Counted from the first letter of the stretch, positions 26,281-37,847 are shown. The stretch: 64,000 nucleotides of DNA from DATKDF01 sp963752045 (GCA_963752045.1 CAVVWN010000008.1:682001-746000), one strand, 5' to 3'. Numbers and translations are program-made. The notes: generated by a model not told the origin, from the sequence alone.

Positions 26281-27454
26281 GATCCGCACCGAGACGATGA
26301 CCGTGAACATGGGGCCGCAGCACCCCAGCACGCACGGCGTCCTGCGTCTCGTGCTCGAGCTCGACGGCGAGACGATCAGGTCGGCCGAGCCGACCGTCGG
26401 CTTCCTGCACACGGGCATCGAGAAGACGGCCGAGCAGAAGAAGTGGCAGCAGATCATTCCCCTCGTCGAGCGGATGGATTATCTGGGGCCGCAGTCGAAC
26501 AGCCTCGCCTTCTGCCTGTCGGTCGAGAAGCTCATCGGCCTCGAGATGCCCGAGCGGGTGACGAACATCCGCGTGCTCATCGCCGAGCTCCAGCGGCTGT
26601 CGAGCCATCTCGTGTGGCTGGGCACGCACGGCATGGAGATCGGCGCCGTCTCGGTGATGCTGTACTGCTTCCGCGAACGGGAGCAGTTGCTCAACCTGAA
26701 CGAGATGACGGCCGGGTTCCGGATGTTCCCGAGCTACATCCGCGTCGGCGGGCTGCGCGAGGATCTGCCGCGTGGCTATCTCGATGCCGTCAAGGCCTTC
26801 CTGGACGCGTTTCCGGAGAAGCTGGACGACTACGAAAAGCTGCTGACGAAGAACCAAATTTGGCTGAAGCGGACCAAAGGGGTCGGCCGGCTGTCGCGCG
26901 AGGACACGATGGCGATGGGGCTCGTCGGGCCGATGGCGCGCGCGGTGGGCATTCCGTACGACGTGCGCAAGGTCTTCCCGTACCTCAACTACGAGACGTA
27001 TCAGTTCGACGTCCCCACGGCGACCGACGGCGACGTGTACGCGCGGTACCAGGTCAAGATGGCCGAGATGCGCCAGAGCGTCGGCATCTGCCGCCAGGCG
27101 CTCGAGCGCATTACGCCCACGGGGCCCTACGACTGCGGTGATTATCGCTACGTGCCTCCGCCCAAGGACCGGGTCTACTCGGAGATGGAGGCGCTCATTC
27201 AGCACTTCCTGATCTACTCGCAGGGCTTCAACGTGCCCAAGGGCGAGGCCTACGTGCCGGTGGAGGGGCCGCGCGGAGAGCACGGGTACTACATCGTGTC
27301 GGACGGCGCGAACCGGCCCGTCCGCGTCAAGTCGCGGGCGCCGTCGTTCATCGCCTGTTCGGCGCTGTCGCAGATGATCGTGGGCGGGCTCATCGCAGAC
27401 GTGATCGCGGTGATCGGCTCGACCGACGTCGTCATGGGAGACGTGGATCGATGA
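26273..27454 (+). CDS. nuoD: NADH-quinone oxidoreductase subunit D
   Basis: A 393-residue 49-kDa subunit lining the quinone site. MGPQHPSTHGVLRL at the start, AVGIPYDVRK and the C-terminal DVVMGDVDR are conserved. GTG at 26273 is chosen because GGAGAGAG lies just upstream and the conserved N-terminus begins shortly after. It starts inside the gmhA end and overlaps nuoE as ATGA. Confidence 0.96.
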   Translation: MPEIRTETMTVNMGPQHPSTHGVLRLVLELDGETIRSAEPTVGFLHTGIEKTAEQKKWQQIIPLVERMDYLGPQSNSLAFCLSVEKLIGLEMPERVTNIRVLIAELQRLSSHLVWLGTHGMEIGAVSVMLYCFREREQLLNLNEMTAGFRMFPSYIRVGGLREDLPRGYLDAVKAFLDAFPEKLDDYEKLLTKNQIWLKRTKGVGRLSREDTMAMGLVGPMARAVGIPYDVRKVFPYLNYETYQFDVPTATDGDVYARYQVKMAEMRQSVGICRQALERITPTGPYDCGDYRYVPPPKDRVYSEMEALIQHFLIYSQGFNVPKGEAYVPVEGPRGEHGYYIVSDGANRPVRVKSRAPSFIACSALSQMIVGGLIADVIAVIGSTDVVMGDVDR

Positions 27455-28050
27455 GCTTCCACCCGCAGATGGACTACGGCCGCGGCCATCACAAGTCGGC
27501 GCGCGCGCTCCCGGAGGAAGGCCCGGCGTTCGTCTACACGGCCGAGAACGCCGCGACGCTCGAAGCGATCTGCGCCCGGTACCCGCCCGAGCACCGCAAG
27601 TCGGCGATCCTCGCGGCGCTCTACCTCGCGCAGCACCAGCAGGGGTACCTCACGCGAAACGCCATGCGGCACGTGGCCGAGGCCATCCGGTGCACGACGG
27701 CCGAGGTCGAAGACGTCGTGTCCTTCTACACCATGTTCTACACGCGCCCGGTGGGCCGTCACGTGCTGCAGGTGTGCCGGACGCTGTCGTGCGCGCTGCG
27801 CGGTGCCGAGCGGGTGACCGAGGCGCTGTCGCGGACGCTCGGCATCGCGCCGGGCGAGACCGATGCCGCCGGCGAGTTCACGCTGCTCGAGGTCGAGTGT
27901 CTCGGCGCGTGCGATCGCGCCCCCGTCGTCGGCGTCAACGACCACTGGCACGAGTGTCAGAACCCGGACGACGTCAGGGCCCTGGTCGACGGCCTGCGCG
28001 CGCAGGGCGCCGCGGCCCTGACCGGATGTCACCTGAAGGTGGAGAAGTGA
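27451..28050 (+). CDS. nuoE: NADH-quinone oxidoreductase subunit E
   Basis: A 199-residue thioredoxin-like 2Fe-2S subunit (N1a cluster). The ligands are Cys109 and Cys114 (CRTLSC), Cys150 and Cys154 (CLGAC). It forms the NADH-oxidising module with NuoF. The gene is a little longer than usual at both ends. It overlaps nuoD and nuoF. Confidence 0.95.
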   Translation: MSFHPQMDYGRGHHKSARALPEEGPAFVYTAENAATLEAICARYPPEHRKSAILAALYLAQHQQGYLTRNAMRHVAEAIRCTTAEVEDVVSFYTMFYTRPVGRHVLQVCRTLSCALRGAERVTEALSRTLGIAPGETDAAGEFTLLEVECLGACDRAPVVGVNDHWHECQNPDDVRALVDGLRAQGAAALTGCHLKVEK

Positions 28051-29360
28051 GCCGCATGGATCCGATTCTGACGACCCACGTCGGCGAGCCCAACAGCCAC
28101 ACGCTCGATTTCTACCTCGCCCACGGCGGGTATCAGGCCTTCAAGAAGGCGGCGGCGATGGCGCCCGATGCGGTGATCGAGGCCGTCAAGGCATCGGGCC
28201 TTCGCGGGCGGGGCGGCGCGGGCTTTCCGACCGGACTCAAGTGGCAGTTCGTCGACAAGAAATCTCCGAAGCCCAAGTACATCTGCTGCAATGCGGACGA
28301 GAGCGAGCCGGGCACGTTCAAGGACCACGTGCTGATGGAGCGCAATCCCCACCTGCTGTTCGAGGGCTGTCTCATCGGATGCCACGCGATCGGCGCCAAG
28401 GTGGCCTACATCTACATTCGCGGCGAGTTCTACCACGTGCAGCAGGTGCTCGAAGCGGAGCTCGAGAAGGCCCGCAAGGCCGGCTACATCGGCAGGAACA
28501 TCCAGGGCACGGGGATCGACTGCGAAATTCACGTGCACCGCGGCGCGGGCGCGTACGAGGCCGGCGAAGAAACGGCCCTCATCGAGTCGCTCGAAGGCAA
28601 GCGCGCGCAGCCGCGTCTCAAACCGCCGTTTCCGGCGGTCGAGGGCCTGTGGGGCTGTCCGACGGCCGTCAACAACGTCGAGACGCTGGCGAACGTGCCG
28701 ATCATCATCGAGAAGGGGCCCGAGTGGTTCGCGTCGCTCGGCCCCGAGAAGAACGGCGGGCCCAAGCTCTACTGCATCAGCGGGCACGTCCGGCGGCCCG
28801 GCGTGTACGAGGCCTCGATGCACGTCACGCTGCGCGAGCTGATCTATGACGAGCGGTTCGGCGGCGGCATTCGGGACGGCCTGGCGATGAAGGCCGTGAT
28901 TCCCGGCGGGTCGTCGGTGCCCGTGCTCCTGCCCGACCAGATCGACGTGGCGGCCAGCTTCGACGGCATTGCCAAGGCCGGGTCGCTCCTCGGGTCGGCC
29001 GGCCTCATCGTGATGGACGAGACGACGTGCATGGTGTGGGCGGCCCAGAATCTGCTGCACTTCTACGAGCACGAGTCGTGCGGCAAGTGCACGCCCTGCC
29101 GGGAGGGCGGCGCCTGGCTGCACAAGATCCTCAAGAAGATCGAGCGCGGCGAAGGCCAGATGCGTGACCTGGATCTGCTGCTCTCGATCAGCGGCAACAT
29201 CGCCGGCAAGACGCTGTGCGCCTTCGGCGACGCGGCGGCGACACCCGTGCTCTCCACCGTGCAGACGTTCCGGGCCGAGTACGAGGCGCACATTCGCGAG
29301 GGACGGTGTACCGTGCCGGCGCCGTGGCGCGCCGACCGGCCGGTCGCCGCGGCACACTGA
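28047..29360 (+). CDS. nuoF: NADH-quinone oxidoreductase subunit F
   Basis: A 437-residue flavoprotein that binds NADH, FMN and cluster N3. GRGGAGFPTGLKW (about 54-66) holds the NADH loop, CNADESEPGTFKD the FMN site, and ESCGKCTPCREGG (cysteines about 345, 348, 351) plus a later GKTLC give the 4Fe-4S ligands. GTG at 28047 overlaps the nuoE stop; ATG at 28056 is an alternative. The next gene is nuoH after 7 bases, with no nuoG between. Confidence 0.96.
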   Translation: MSRMDPILTTHVGEPNSHTLDFYLAHGGYQAFKKAAAMAPDAVIEAVKASGLRGRGGAGFPTGLKWQFVDKKSPKPKYICCNADESEPGTFKDHVLMERNPHLLFEGCLIGCHAIGAKVAYIYIRGEFYHVQQVLEAELEKARKAGYIGRNIQGTGIDCEIHVHRGAGAYEAGEETALIESLEGKRAQPRLKPPFPAVEGLWGCPTAVNNVETLANVPIIIEKGPEWFASLGPEKNGGPKLYCISGHVRRPGVYEASMHVTLRELIYDERFGGGIRDGLAMKAVIPGGSSVPVLLPDQIDVAASFDGIAKAGSLLGSAGLIVMDETTCMVWAAQNLLHFYEHESCGKCTPCREGGAWLHKILKKIERGEGQMRDLDLLLSISGNIAGKTLCAFGDAAATPVLSTVQTFRAEYEAHIREGRCTVPAPWRADRPVAAAH

Positions 29361-29367
29361 GCGACGT

Positions 29368-30402
29368 ATGACGATTTCACCGGAACTCATCGCCCACCTC
29401 GGCCTCATCGTCTTCGTCTTCTTCCTGCTGCAGATCTCGGCCGCGGTGCTCGTCTACATGGAACGCAAGGTGGCGGCGTTCATCCAGCAGCGGTACGGCC
29501 CGTACCTCGTCGGGCCGAGCGGGATGCTTCAGCCGCTCGCCGACATCGTCAAGCTCGTCTTCAAGGAAGAGCTGCGGCCGAAGGCGGCCGACTCGCTGCT
29601 GTTCTACGCGGCGCCGGTGCTGGCCGGGACCGCGGCCTTCGCCGCCTTTGCCGTCGTGCCGTTCGGCGCCGAGACGACGCTCTTCGGCCTGCTCGATCGG
29701 CCGATCCGCCTGTCGGTGGCCGACGTCAACGTCGGGCTGCTCGTGATCTTCGCCATCACGTCGATGGGCGTCTACGGCATCGTGCTGGCCGGGTGGAGCT
29801 CGAACAGCAAGTACGCGCTGCTCGGCGGGCTGCGGTCGTCGGCCCAGATGGTCAGCTACGAGTTGTCGTACGGCCTGTCGTTTGCGGCCGTCATCATGCT
29901 GGCCGGGTCGCTGTCGCTCCGCGAGATCGTCGATCAGCAGGCCGGCACGTGGTTCGGCTTCCTGCCGCAGTGGTACATCTTCCTGCAGCCGGTCGGGTTC
30001 CTCATCTTCCTCATCGCCGGCGTGGCCGAGACCAACCGCGCGCCGTTCGACTTCCCGGAAGCCGAGCAGGAGCTGGTGGCGGGCTACCACACCGAATACA
30101 GCTCGATGAGCTTCGCGATGTTCTTCCTGGCCGAGTACATCAACATGTTCACCGTCTCGGCCGTGGCCGCGGACCTGTTTCTCGGCGGCTGGCACGGCCC
30201 GTTTCCGCTGCCGGCCGGTTTCGAGTGGATCTGGTTCCTCGTGAAGGTGTTCGCGCTGCTGTTCTTCTATATCTGGATGCGGTGGACGCTGCCCAGGTAT
30301 CGGTACGATCAGCTGATGGAGTTCGGCTGGAAGTGGCTGCTGCCGGTGGCGGTCCTCAATCTGCTGGTGACGGCGTTCGTGGTCCTCCAGTTCGGCTGGT
30401 AG
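29368..30402 (+). CDS. nuoH: NADH-quinone oxidoreductase subunit H
   Basis: A 344-residue membrane subunit that forms the quinone-binding cavity together with NuoB and NuoD. VYMERKVAAFIQQRYGP, then GVAETNRAPFDFPEAEQELVAG, both diagnostic of ND1/NuoH, are intact. It follows nuoF directly and precedes nuoJ by 15 bases, with nuoI missing between. Confidence 0.97.
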   Translation: MTISPELIAHLGLIVFVFFLLQISAAVLVYMERKVAAFIQQRYGPYLVGPSGMLQPLADIVKLVFKEELRPKAADSLLFYAAPVLAGTAAFAAFAVVPFGAETTLFGLLDRPIRLSVADVNVGLLVIFAITSMGVYGIVLAGWSSNSKYALLGGLRSSAQMVSYELSYGLSFAAVIMLAGSLSLREIVDQQAGTWFGFLPQWYIFLQPVGFLIFLIAGVAETNRAPFDFPEAEQELVAGYHTEYSSMSFAMFFLAEYINMFTVSAVAADLFLGGWHGPFPLPAGFEWIWFLVKVFALLFFYIWMRWTLPRYRYDQLMEFGWKWLLPVAVLNLLVTAFVVLQFGW

Positions 30403-30417
30403 GGCGCAAGGCAGGGT

Positions 30418-30933
30418 ATGGAGAGCCTCTTCTTCTGGGTGTTCGCGGGCGTGGCGGTGGCCGCTTCACTGCTCGTGATCGGGCAGCGCAATCCGATGTA
30501 CAGCGTGCTGCTGCTCATCGTGTCGTTCGGCGCGCTCTCGGGGCTGTACGTGCTGCTCGGGGCGCCGTTCGTCGCGGCGATCCAGATCATCATCTACGCC
30601 GGCGCGATCATGGTGCTGTTCCTCTTCGTGGTCATGCTGCTCAACGTGCCGACCGAGGAGGCGCCGACCGGCTATCACGCGCGGCTCCTTGGCGGCGCCG
30701 GGCCGCGCCGGTTCGGCGCGGTCCTCTCGGCCCTGCTCGTCGTCGAGCTCGCCTGGGCGCTCTCGTCGATGGCCGGCACGCCGCTGCCGTCGGGCGAGGC
30801 GGCCCGCGAGGTGACGGTCCGTGAGATCGGCGTTCGCCTGTTCCAGGACTACGGGTTCGCGTTCGAAGCCACGTCGATTCTCATTCTCGTCGCCATGGTC
30901 GGCGCCATCATCCTGGCGCGAAGGGAGCGGTGA
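30418..30933 (+). CDS. nuoJ: NADH-quinone oxidoreductase subunit J
   Basis: A 171-residue membrane subunit (ND6 family). The conserved third helix YAGAIMVLFLFVVMLLN, including the pi-bulge region, is present, with NPMYSVLLLIVSFGALS before it. It overlaps nuoK by 4 bases (GTGA). Confidence 0.96.
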   Translation: MESLFFWVFAGVAVAASLLVIGQRNPMYSVLLLIVSFGALSGLYVLLGAPFVAAIQIIIYAGAIMVLFLFVVMLLNVPTEEAPTGYHARLLGGAGPRRFGAVLSALLVVELAWALSSMAGTPLPSGEAAREVTVREIGVRLFQDYGFAFEATSILILVAMVGAIILARRER

Positions 30934-31241
30934 CCGTGGAGCCCACGCTCAATTCCTATCTGATGCTCTCGGCCGTGCTCTTTTCCATCGGCACGGCCGG
31001 CGTGTTCCTGCGCCGGAACCTGATCACGATTCTCCTGTCGGTCGAGATCATGCTCAACGCCGTGAACCTGACGTTCGTGGCGGTGGACCGCTACCTCGGG
31101 ACGGCCGACGGGCAGATCATCGTGTTCTTCGTCATGACCGTGGCCGCGGCCGAGGCCGCCGTGGGCCTGGCCATCATCATCGCGCTCTTCCGGCACAAGG
31201 AAACCTTGAGTCCGGATGCGTTCACGTCGCTCAAGTGGTGA
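30930..31241 (+). CDS. nuoK: NADH-quinone oxidoreductase subunit K
   Basis: A 103-residue membrane subunit (ND4L). GVFLRRNLITILLSVEIMLN and the following AVNLTFVAV contain the conserved glutamates of the proton path, and AAAEAAVGLAIIIALFR the second. It starts with GTG inside the nuoJ stop and is followed closely by nuoL. Confidence 0.96.
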   Translation: MTVEPTLNSYLMLSAVLFSIGTAGVFLRRNLITILLSVEIMLNAVNLTFVAVDRYLGTADGQIIVFFVMTVAAAEAAVGLAIIIALFRHKETLSPDAFTSLKW

Positions 31242-31245
31242 CCGC

Positions 31246-33243
31246 GTGCTGTATCCCATTGCCCTGTTCCCGTTCGTCGGTTTCCTGATCAACGCCGCCC
31301 TCGGCCGGCGGCTGTCGAAGGCCGCCTCGGGGACGCTCGCGACCGTGGCGATGCTGGCGTCGTTCGGCTGGGCGCTCGGCGCCGTCTGGCGCCTGCTCGG
31401 GACGGAGCCGGTGGGCGGCGTCCGCGCGATCGAGGAAACGCTCTATACCTGGATCCACTCCGGAACGCTCGACGTGCCGCTGGCCTTCAGGCTCGATCCG
31501 CTGTCGGCCGTGATGATCCTGGTCGTCACGGGCATCGGCACGCTGATTCACCTGTACTCGACCGCGTACATGCACGAGGAGACCGACGGCGAGTACGCCC
31601 GGTACTTCTCGTATCTCAACCTGTTCGCCTCGTTCATGCTGGTGCTCGTGCTGGGCGCCAACTTCCCGGTGATGTTCATCGGCTGGGAAGGTGTCGGGCT
31701 CTGTTCGTACCTGCTCATCGGTTTCTGGTTCACGAAGCCCTCGGCCGCCGATGCCGGCAAGAAGGCGTTCATCGTGAACCGGGTGGGCGACTTCGGGTTC
31801 ATTCTCGGCATGTTCGGCCTCTTCTGGCTGTTCGGCACGCTCGATTTCCAGGAGATTGCGGCCGCCGTCGCGGGGATGCCGGTGGAAGTCACCTTCGGCG
31901 TGCTCACGGGGATCACGCTGTTGCTGTTTCTCGGGGCCACGGGCAAGTCGGCCCAGATTCCGCTCTACGTGTGGCTGCCCGACGCGATGGAGGGCCCGAC
32001 GCCCGTGTCGGCCCTCATTCACGCCGCCACGATGGTGACGGCCGGCGTGTACATGATTGGCCGAAACGCCGTGCTCTTCGGGCATGCGGAGATCACGATG
32101 CAGGTCGTCGCCGTCGTGGGCTGCCTGACGGCGCTCATGGCCGGCACGATCGGCCTCGTGCAGAACGACATCAAGCGCGTGCTCGCCTACTCGACCGTGT
32201 CGCAGCTCGGGTACATGTTCCTGGCCATGGGCGTCGGGGCGTTTGCCGCCGGCATCTTCCATCTCTACACGCACGCGTTCTTCAAGGCGCTGCTCTTCCT
32301 CGGGTCCGGCGCGGTCATTCACGCGCTGCACGGCCAGCAGGACATGCGGTACATGGGCGGCCTCAGGAAGGATCTGCCGATCACCTACTGGACGTTCCTC
32401 ATCGGCACGCTGGCCATCGCCGGGTTCCCGTTCCTCTCGGGGTTCTTCTCGAAGGACGAGATCCTCTGGAAGACCTACGCGGAAGGGCACACCGTGCTGT
32501 GGGTGCTGGCCGTGCTCACCGCATTGCTCACGGCCACCTACATGTTCCGGCTGCTCTACATGACGTTCTTCGGCGAACGCCGCCACGAGCCGGCTCCGGC
32601 GGGTGACGCGCACGGACACGGCCACGGCGGGCACGGGACCGGCCCGCACCTGCACGACGCGCCGCCTGCGATGGCCATTGCGCTCATCGTGCTGGCCATC
32701 GGGGCCGTGGCGGCCGGTTATGTCGGCGTGCCGCACGCGCTGGGCGGCCACAACCGGATCGACGCGTTTCTCGAACCGAGCTTTCAGGCGATGGGTTCGG
32801 TTGCAGGCGAAGCGGCCGTGGCGGCCGGGGAGGCCGCCGCCGCGCATGACGACACGGCCACCGAGCTTGCGCTCATGGCCCTGTCGACGCTCGTGGCCCT
32901 CGCCGGCATCGGCCTGGCCACCGCGATCTGGCTGCGACGGCCCGAGGCTGCCGATCGGATCGCCGAGCGCTGGAGCGGCCTGCACCGGCTGCTTCTCGGC
33001 AAGTACTTCGTCGACGAGGTCTACGACGCGGCCATCGTCCAGCCCATCAAGCGCACGTCGACCGTCGCGCTCTGGAAGGGCATGGACGCGGGGCTGATCG
33101 ACGGGACGGTCAACGCCGTCGGTCTGGTCGTGCGCGGGTGGAGCGCTGTGCTGCGCCGCCTGCAGACGGGTTCGGTTCGGGCGTACGCGATGTCGCTCTT
33201 CCTGGGCGTCGTGGTGATGCTGGGGTATTACCTGTGGACGTGA
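31246..33243 (+). CDS. nuoL: NADH-quinone oxidoreductase subunit L
   Basis: A 665-residue antiporter-like proton-pumping subunit with about 15 helices and the long C-terminal lateral helix. HLYSTAYMHEE, then FIGWEGVGLCSYLLIGFW and IPLYVWLPDAMEGPTPVSAL are conserved. A histidine-rich stretch (HGHGHGGHGTGPHLH) lies at about residues 450-465, in the loop before the C-terminal helices. GTG at 31246 is chosen as the first codon giving the typical N-terminus (LYPIALFPFVGF). A 64-base gap separates it from nuoM. Confidence 0.95.
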   Translation: MLYPIALFPFVGFLINAALGRRLSKAASGTLATVAMLASFGWALGAVWRLLGTEPVGGVRAIEETLYTWIHSGTLDVPLAFRLDPLSAVMILVVTGIGTLIHLYSTAYMHEETDGEYARYFSYLNLFASFMLVLVLGANFPVMFIGWEGVGLCSYLLIGFWFTKPSAADAGKKAFIVNRVGDFGFILGMFGLFWLFGTLDFQEIAAAVAGMPVEVTFGVLTGITLLLFLGATGKSAQIPLYVWLPDAMEGPTPVSALIHAATMVTAGVYMIGRNAVLFGHAEITMQVVAVVGCLTALMAGTIGLVQNDIKRVLAYSTVSQLGYMFLAMGVGAFAAGIFHLYTHAFFKALLFLGSGAVIHALHGQQDMRYMGGLRKDLPITYWTFLIGTLAIAGFPFLSGFFSKDEILWKTYAEGHTVLWVLAVLTALLTATYMFRLLYMTFFGERRHEPAPAGDAHGHGHGGHGTGPHLHDAPPAMAIALIVLAIGAVAAGYVGVPHALGGHNRIDAFLEPSFQAMGSVAGEAAVAAGEAAAAHDDTATELALMALSTLVALAGIGLATAIWLRRPEAADRIAERWSGLHRLLLGKYFVDEVYDAAIVQPIKRTSTVALWKGMDAGLIDGTVNAVGLVVRGWSAVLRRLQTGSVRAYAMSLFLGVVVMLGYYLWT

Positions 33244-33307
33244 TCAATCCGGGCAGCGGGCGAAGCGCCGCACGCGTCGAGCGGGCATCGGGCGGAAGGC
33301 TGGGCAC

Positions 33308-34866
<1,559 letters not shown>

Positions 34867-34873
<7 letters not shown>

Positions 34874-36330
34874 CCCGAACGGATTTCGCCGCGATCTCGC
34901 CGATCCTGATCGTCTCGCTCGCGGCCTGCGCGATTCTGCTGGCCGAGGCGTTTCGTCGGCGTGACGACCGGATGCCCATGGGCCTGCTCGCCGCCATCGG
35001 TCTGGTCGGCGGGATCTGGACCTCGGTGATGCAGTGGGACTTCTATCGCGTCGGCTTCGGCGTCATCGTCTCGGACCACTACTCGCTGTTTTTCAACGTG
35101 CTGCTCTGCGGCATCGGCCTGTTGACCGTCCTGCTCTCGTCGGGCGTGGCCGAGCGCGACGGGCTGCCCTCTGGCGAGTACCACGCGCTCCTGCTGTTTT
35201 CGATCGTCGGCATGATGATGATGGCGTCGACCAACGACCTGCTCATCATCTTCATCGGCCTCGAGGTCATGTCGCTCGGCGTGTACGTGCTCACCGGCAT
35301 CAAGCGGTCGAGCGAGCAGGGCGCGGAAGCCGCGTTCAAGTACTTCGTGCTGGGCGCCTTCTCGAGCGCGTTCTTCCTCTACGGCATCGCGTTCGCCTAC
35401 GCCGTCTCGGGCACCACGAAACTCGACGAGCTCGGCCTGCGGATCGCGGGCATGGCCAACGCACCGGACCTGCTCGTGATCCTCGCCATGCTGTTGCTCC
35501 TCGTCGGCTTTGCCTTCAAGGTGTCGGCCGTGCCGTTCCACATGTGGGCGCCCGATGCGTATCAAGGCGCCCCGACGCTCGTGACCGGGTTCATGTCGAC
35601 GGCGGTCAAGGCGGCGGCGTTTGCCGCGTTCCTGCGCGTGTTCCTCTCGGCCCTCGAGCCGCTCCGAATCGACTGGATGCCGGTGCTCTCGGCGATCGCC
35701 GCGCTCACCATGATTCTCGGGACCGTCGTCGGCGTGGCGCAGTCGAACGTCAAGCGCATGCTGGCCTACTCGAGCATCGCCCACGCCGGCTACCTCCTGG
35801 TCGGGCTGATTGCCGCGAGCAGCGCCGGCAAGGCTGCGATCCTGTTCTATCTGGTGGCCTACGGTGTCACGAACCTCGGCGCGTTCGGCCTGATGGCCGC
35901 GCTCGCCACGCCCGACCGGCCCCACGAGGAGGTGCGCGATTTTGCCGGATTGGGGCGCGAGCGGCCAGGCCTGGCCGCCCTCATGACGGTCTTCCTGCTC
36001 TCGCTCGGCGGATTTCCGCCCACGGTAGGGTTCATCAGCAAGTGGTACATCTTCAACGCGGCCCTGCAGGAGCATCTGGTGTCGCAGCAGTCGAACCTGC
36101 TCTGGCTGGCCATCATCGGCGTGCTGACGAGTGTCGTGGCCGTGTTCTTCTACCTCCGGATCGTCGTCATGATGTACATGACCGATGAGAAGGCGCCCGG
36201 TCATCGCCCGGCCCTGCCGGTGCTCGCCACGGCCGGCCTCGTCGTGGCCATGGTCGCCGTCTTCTACTTCGGGATCCTTCCCGGCGAGTTGCTGGCCGTG
36301 GCCGCCGACTCGGTCAGCTCCATCCGCTGA
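34867..36330 (+). CDS. nuoN: NADH-quinone oxidoreductase subunit N
   Basis: A 487-residue antiporter-like subunit (ND2). Conserved stretches are FIGLEVMSLGVYVLTGIK, FKYFVLGAFSSAFFLYG, VPFHMWAPDAYQGAPT and KRMLAYSSIAHAGYLLVG, which hold the key glutamate and lysines of the proton channel. It is the last gene of the operon and is convergent with selA, 12 bases away, with no clear terminator between. Confidence 0.96.
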
Positions 36331-36342
36331 ACGCCGGTCCGG

Positions 36343-37749
36343 CTACGACGATTGGCCCGAGGCGGCCGACTCGAGCGCCGCGGCGACAATCGGGTCGTCT
36401 TCCTCCGCCACCGTTCTGAGATCGATGAGCACGCGTTCGTTCGCGATCCGCGCCACGACCGGCGGGTCGCCCGCGCGGAGCCGGGCGTCGAGGGCGGCGG
36501 CGGAGAGCCCGGCTACCGCGGCCGCGACGAGCGCCGTCGGCAGGGTCGACCCTGGGGAACTGCCTCCACCGATCGTCGACAGCCCGTCGATGATGGTGAG
36601 CGTGAGGCGCGGAGTGCCGGCAAGCCGGTCCAGCATCGACCGGGCGCGCAGGGCGACCGTCTCGGCCGACAGGGTGATCATGCGGTAGACGGGCAGGCGC
36701 GAGCGGCCGGCCGGCGTCCGCCACAGCGCGAGCGTCCGCTCGAGCGCCGCGTACGTCAGCTTGTCGGCCCTGACCGCACGCATCAGGGGATGCACGCTGA
36801 CTCGTTCGATGAGCGCGCGCCGGCCCACGATAATCCCGGCCTGCGGGCCGCCGACGAGCTTGTCGCCCGAGAACGCCACGAGGTCGACGCCGACGTCGAC
36901 GCTATCAGCCACGGACGGCTCGCGCGCCAGCACCGTCGGATCCGCCGCGTCTGGTGCGAGCCATCCACTGCCGAGATCTTCCACAAGCGGCAGCTCGAAG
37001 CGTCGTGCGAGCGCCGCCAGGTCGTCGAGCGGCGGTCGCTCGGCGAATCCTTCGATGGTGAAGTTCGACGGATGCACGCGCAGCAGGGCGGCCGTCTGCG
37101 GTCCGATGGCCGCGGCATAGTCGTTGACGCGCGTTCGGTTCGTCGTGCCAACTTCCCGAAGCCGCGCGCCGGACTGGGCGAGTACGTCGGGCACTCGGAA
37201 GCCGCCCCCGATTTCCACCAGCTCGCCGCGCGACACGATGACCTCGCGACCGGCCGCAAGCGCGGCCAGCACGAGGAGCACCGCCGCGGCGTTGTTGTTG
37301 GTGACGAGGGCCGCCTCGGCGCCGGTAAGATCCGAGAGCAGCCGTTCGACATGGACGTGCCGGTCTCCGCGCGAGCCCGATCCAAGGTCGTACTCGAGGT
37401 TGGAATAGCCGGAGGCCACGAGCGAGGCTTCCTCCAGCGCTTCGGCAGCAAGCGGCGCCCGGCCGAGATTCGTGTGGATGACGACGCCGGTGGCATTGAC
37501 GACGCGGCGGAGCGACGACCGGAGGCGGGAGGCGACGTCTTCGAGGGCCCGGTCCTCGATCCAGCGGGCCGCCGCCTCGGCGGTGTCCGGCAGTCCGTCG
37601 TCGGCTCGCCCCATCCGGGACCGCAGGTCGTCGGCGGAGCGTCGGACGGCACCGATGACGACCTCGCGGCCGTGGGTCGCGGCCGCGCCGTCGAGGCGGG
37701 GCCGCTGCAGCAGCTCGTCGACCGATGGAATCAGGCGATACGAAGGCAT
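36343..37749 (-). CDS. selA: L-seryl-tRNA(Sec) selenium transferase
   Basis: SelA converts seryl-tRNA(Sec) to selenocysteinyl-tRNA(Sec) using selenophosphate and PLP. The 468-residue protein has VVNATGVVIHTNLGRAPL, then TNNNAAAVLLVLAALA, then the PLP lysine Lys297 in DLVAFSGDKLVGGPQAG. The ATG at 37749 fits the family start (PSYRLIPSVDELL). No selB, selD or tRNA-Sec is in the window and none of its proteins shows an obvious in-frame UGA, so the target selenoproteins lie elsewhere. Confidence 0.94.
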   Translation of the reverse strand: MPSYRLIPSVDELLQRPRLDGAAATHGREVVIGAVRRSADDLRSRMGRADDGLPDTAEAAARWIEDRALEDVASRLRSSLRRVVNATGVVIHTNLGRAPLAAEALEEASLVASGYSNLEYDLGSGSRGDRHVHVERLLSDLTGAEAALVTNNNAAAVLLVLAALAAGREVIVSRGELVEIGGGFRVPDVLAQSGARLREVGTTNRTRVNDYAAAIGPQTAALLRVHPSNFTIEGFAERPPLDDLAALARRFELPLVEDLGSGWLAPDAADPTVLAREPSVADSVDVGVDLVAFSGDKLVGGPQAGIIVGRRALIERVSVHPLMRAVRADKLTYAALERTLALWRTPAGRSRLPVYRMITLSAETVALRARSMLDRLAGTPRLTLTIIDGLSTIGGGSSPGSTLPTALVAAAVAGLSAAALDARLRAGDPPVVARIANERVLIDLRTVAEEDDPIVAAALESAASGQSS

Positions 37750-37775
37750 GGGCCGGTTGCGGCGTGAGGGGGGAC

Positions 37776-37785
37776 AGGATACCAT
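37776..37785. promoter_or_regulatory. overlapping divergent -10 boxes for selA and the unknown gene
   Basis: AGGATACCAT reads as TATCCT on the minus strand (37776-37781) toward selA and TACCAT on the plus strand (37780-37785) toward the gene at 37848. Overlapping -10 elements of this kind are used as bidirectional promoters. No good -35 is visible for either. Confidence 0.35.
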
Positions 37786-37847
37786 TCGCCGAGTCCGACC
37801 GGCACGTTGCGGTCTGCCGGTCAGCCGACCTCACATTCGAGTCAGCC

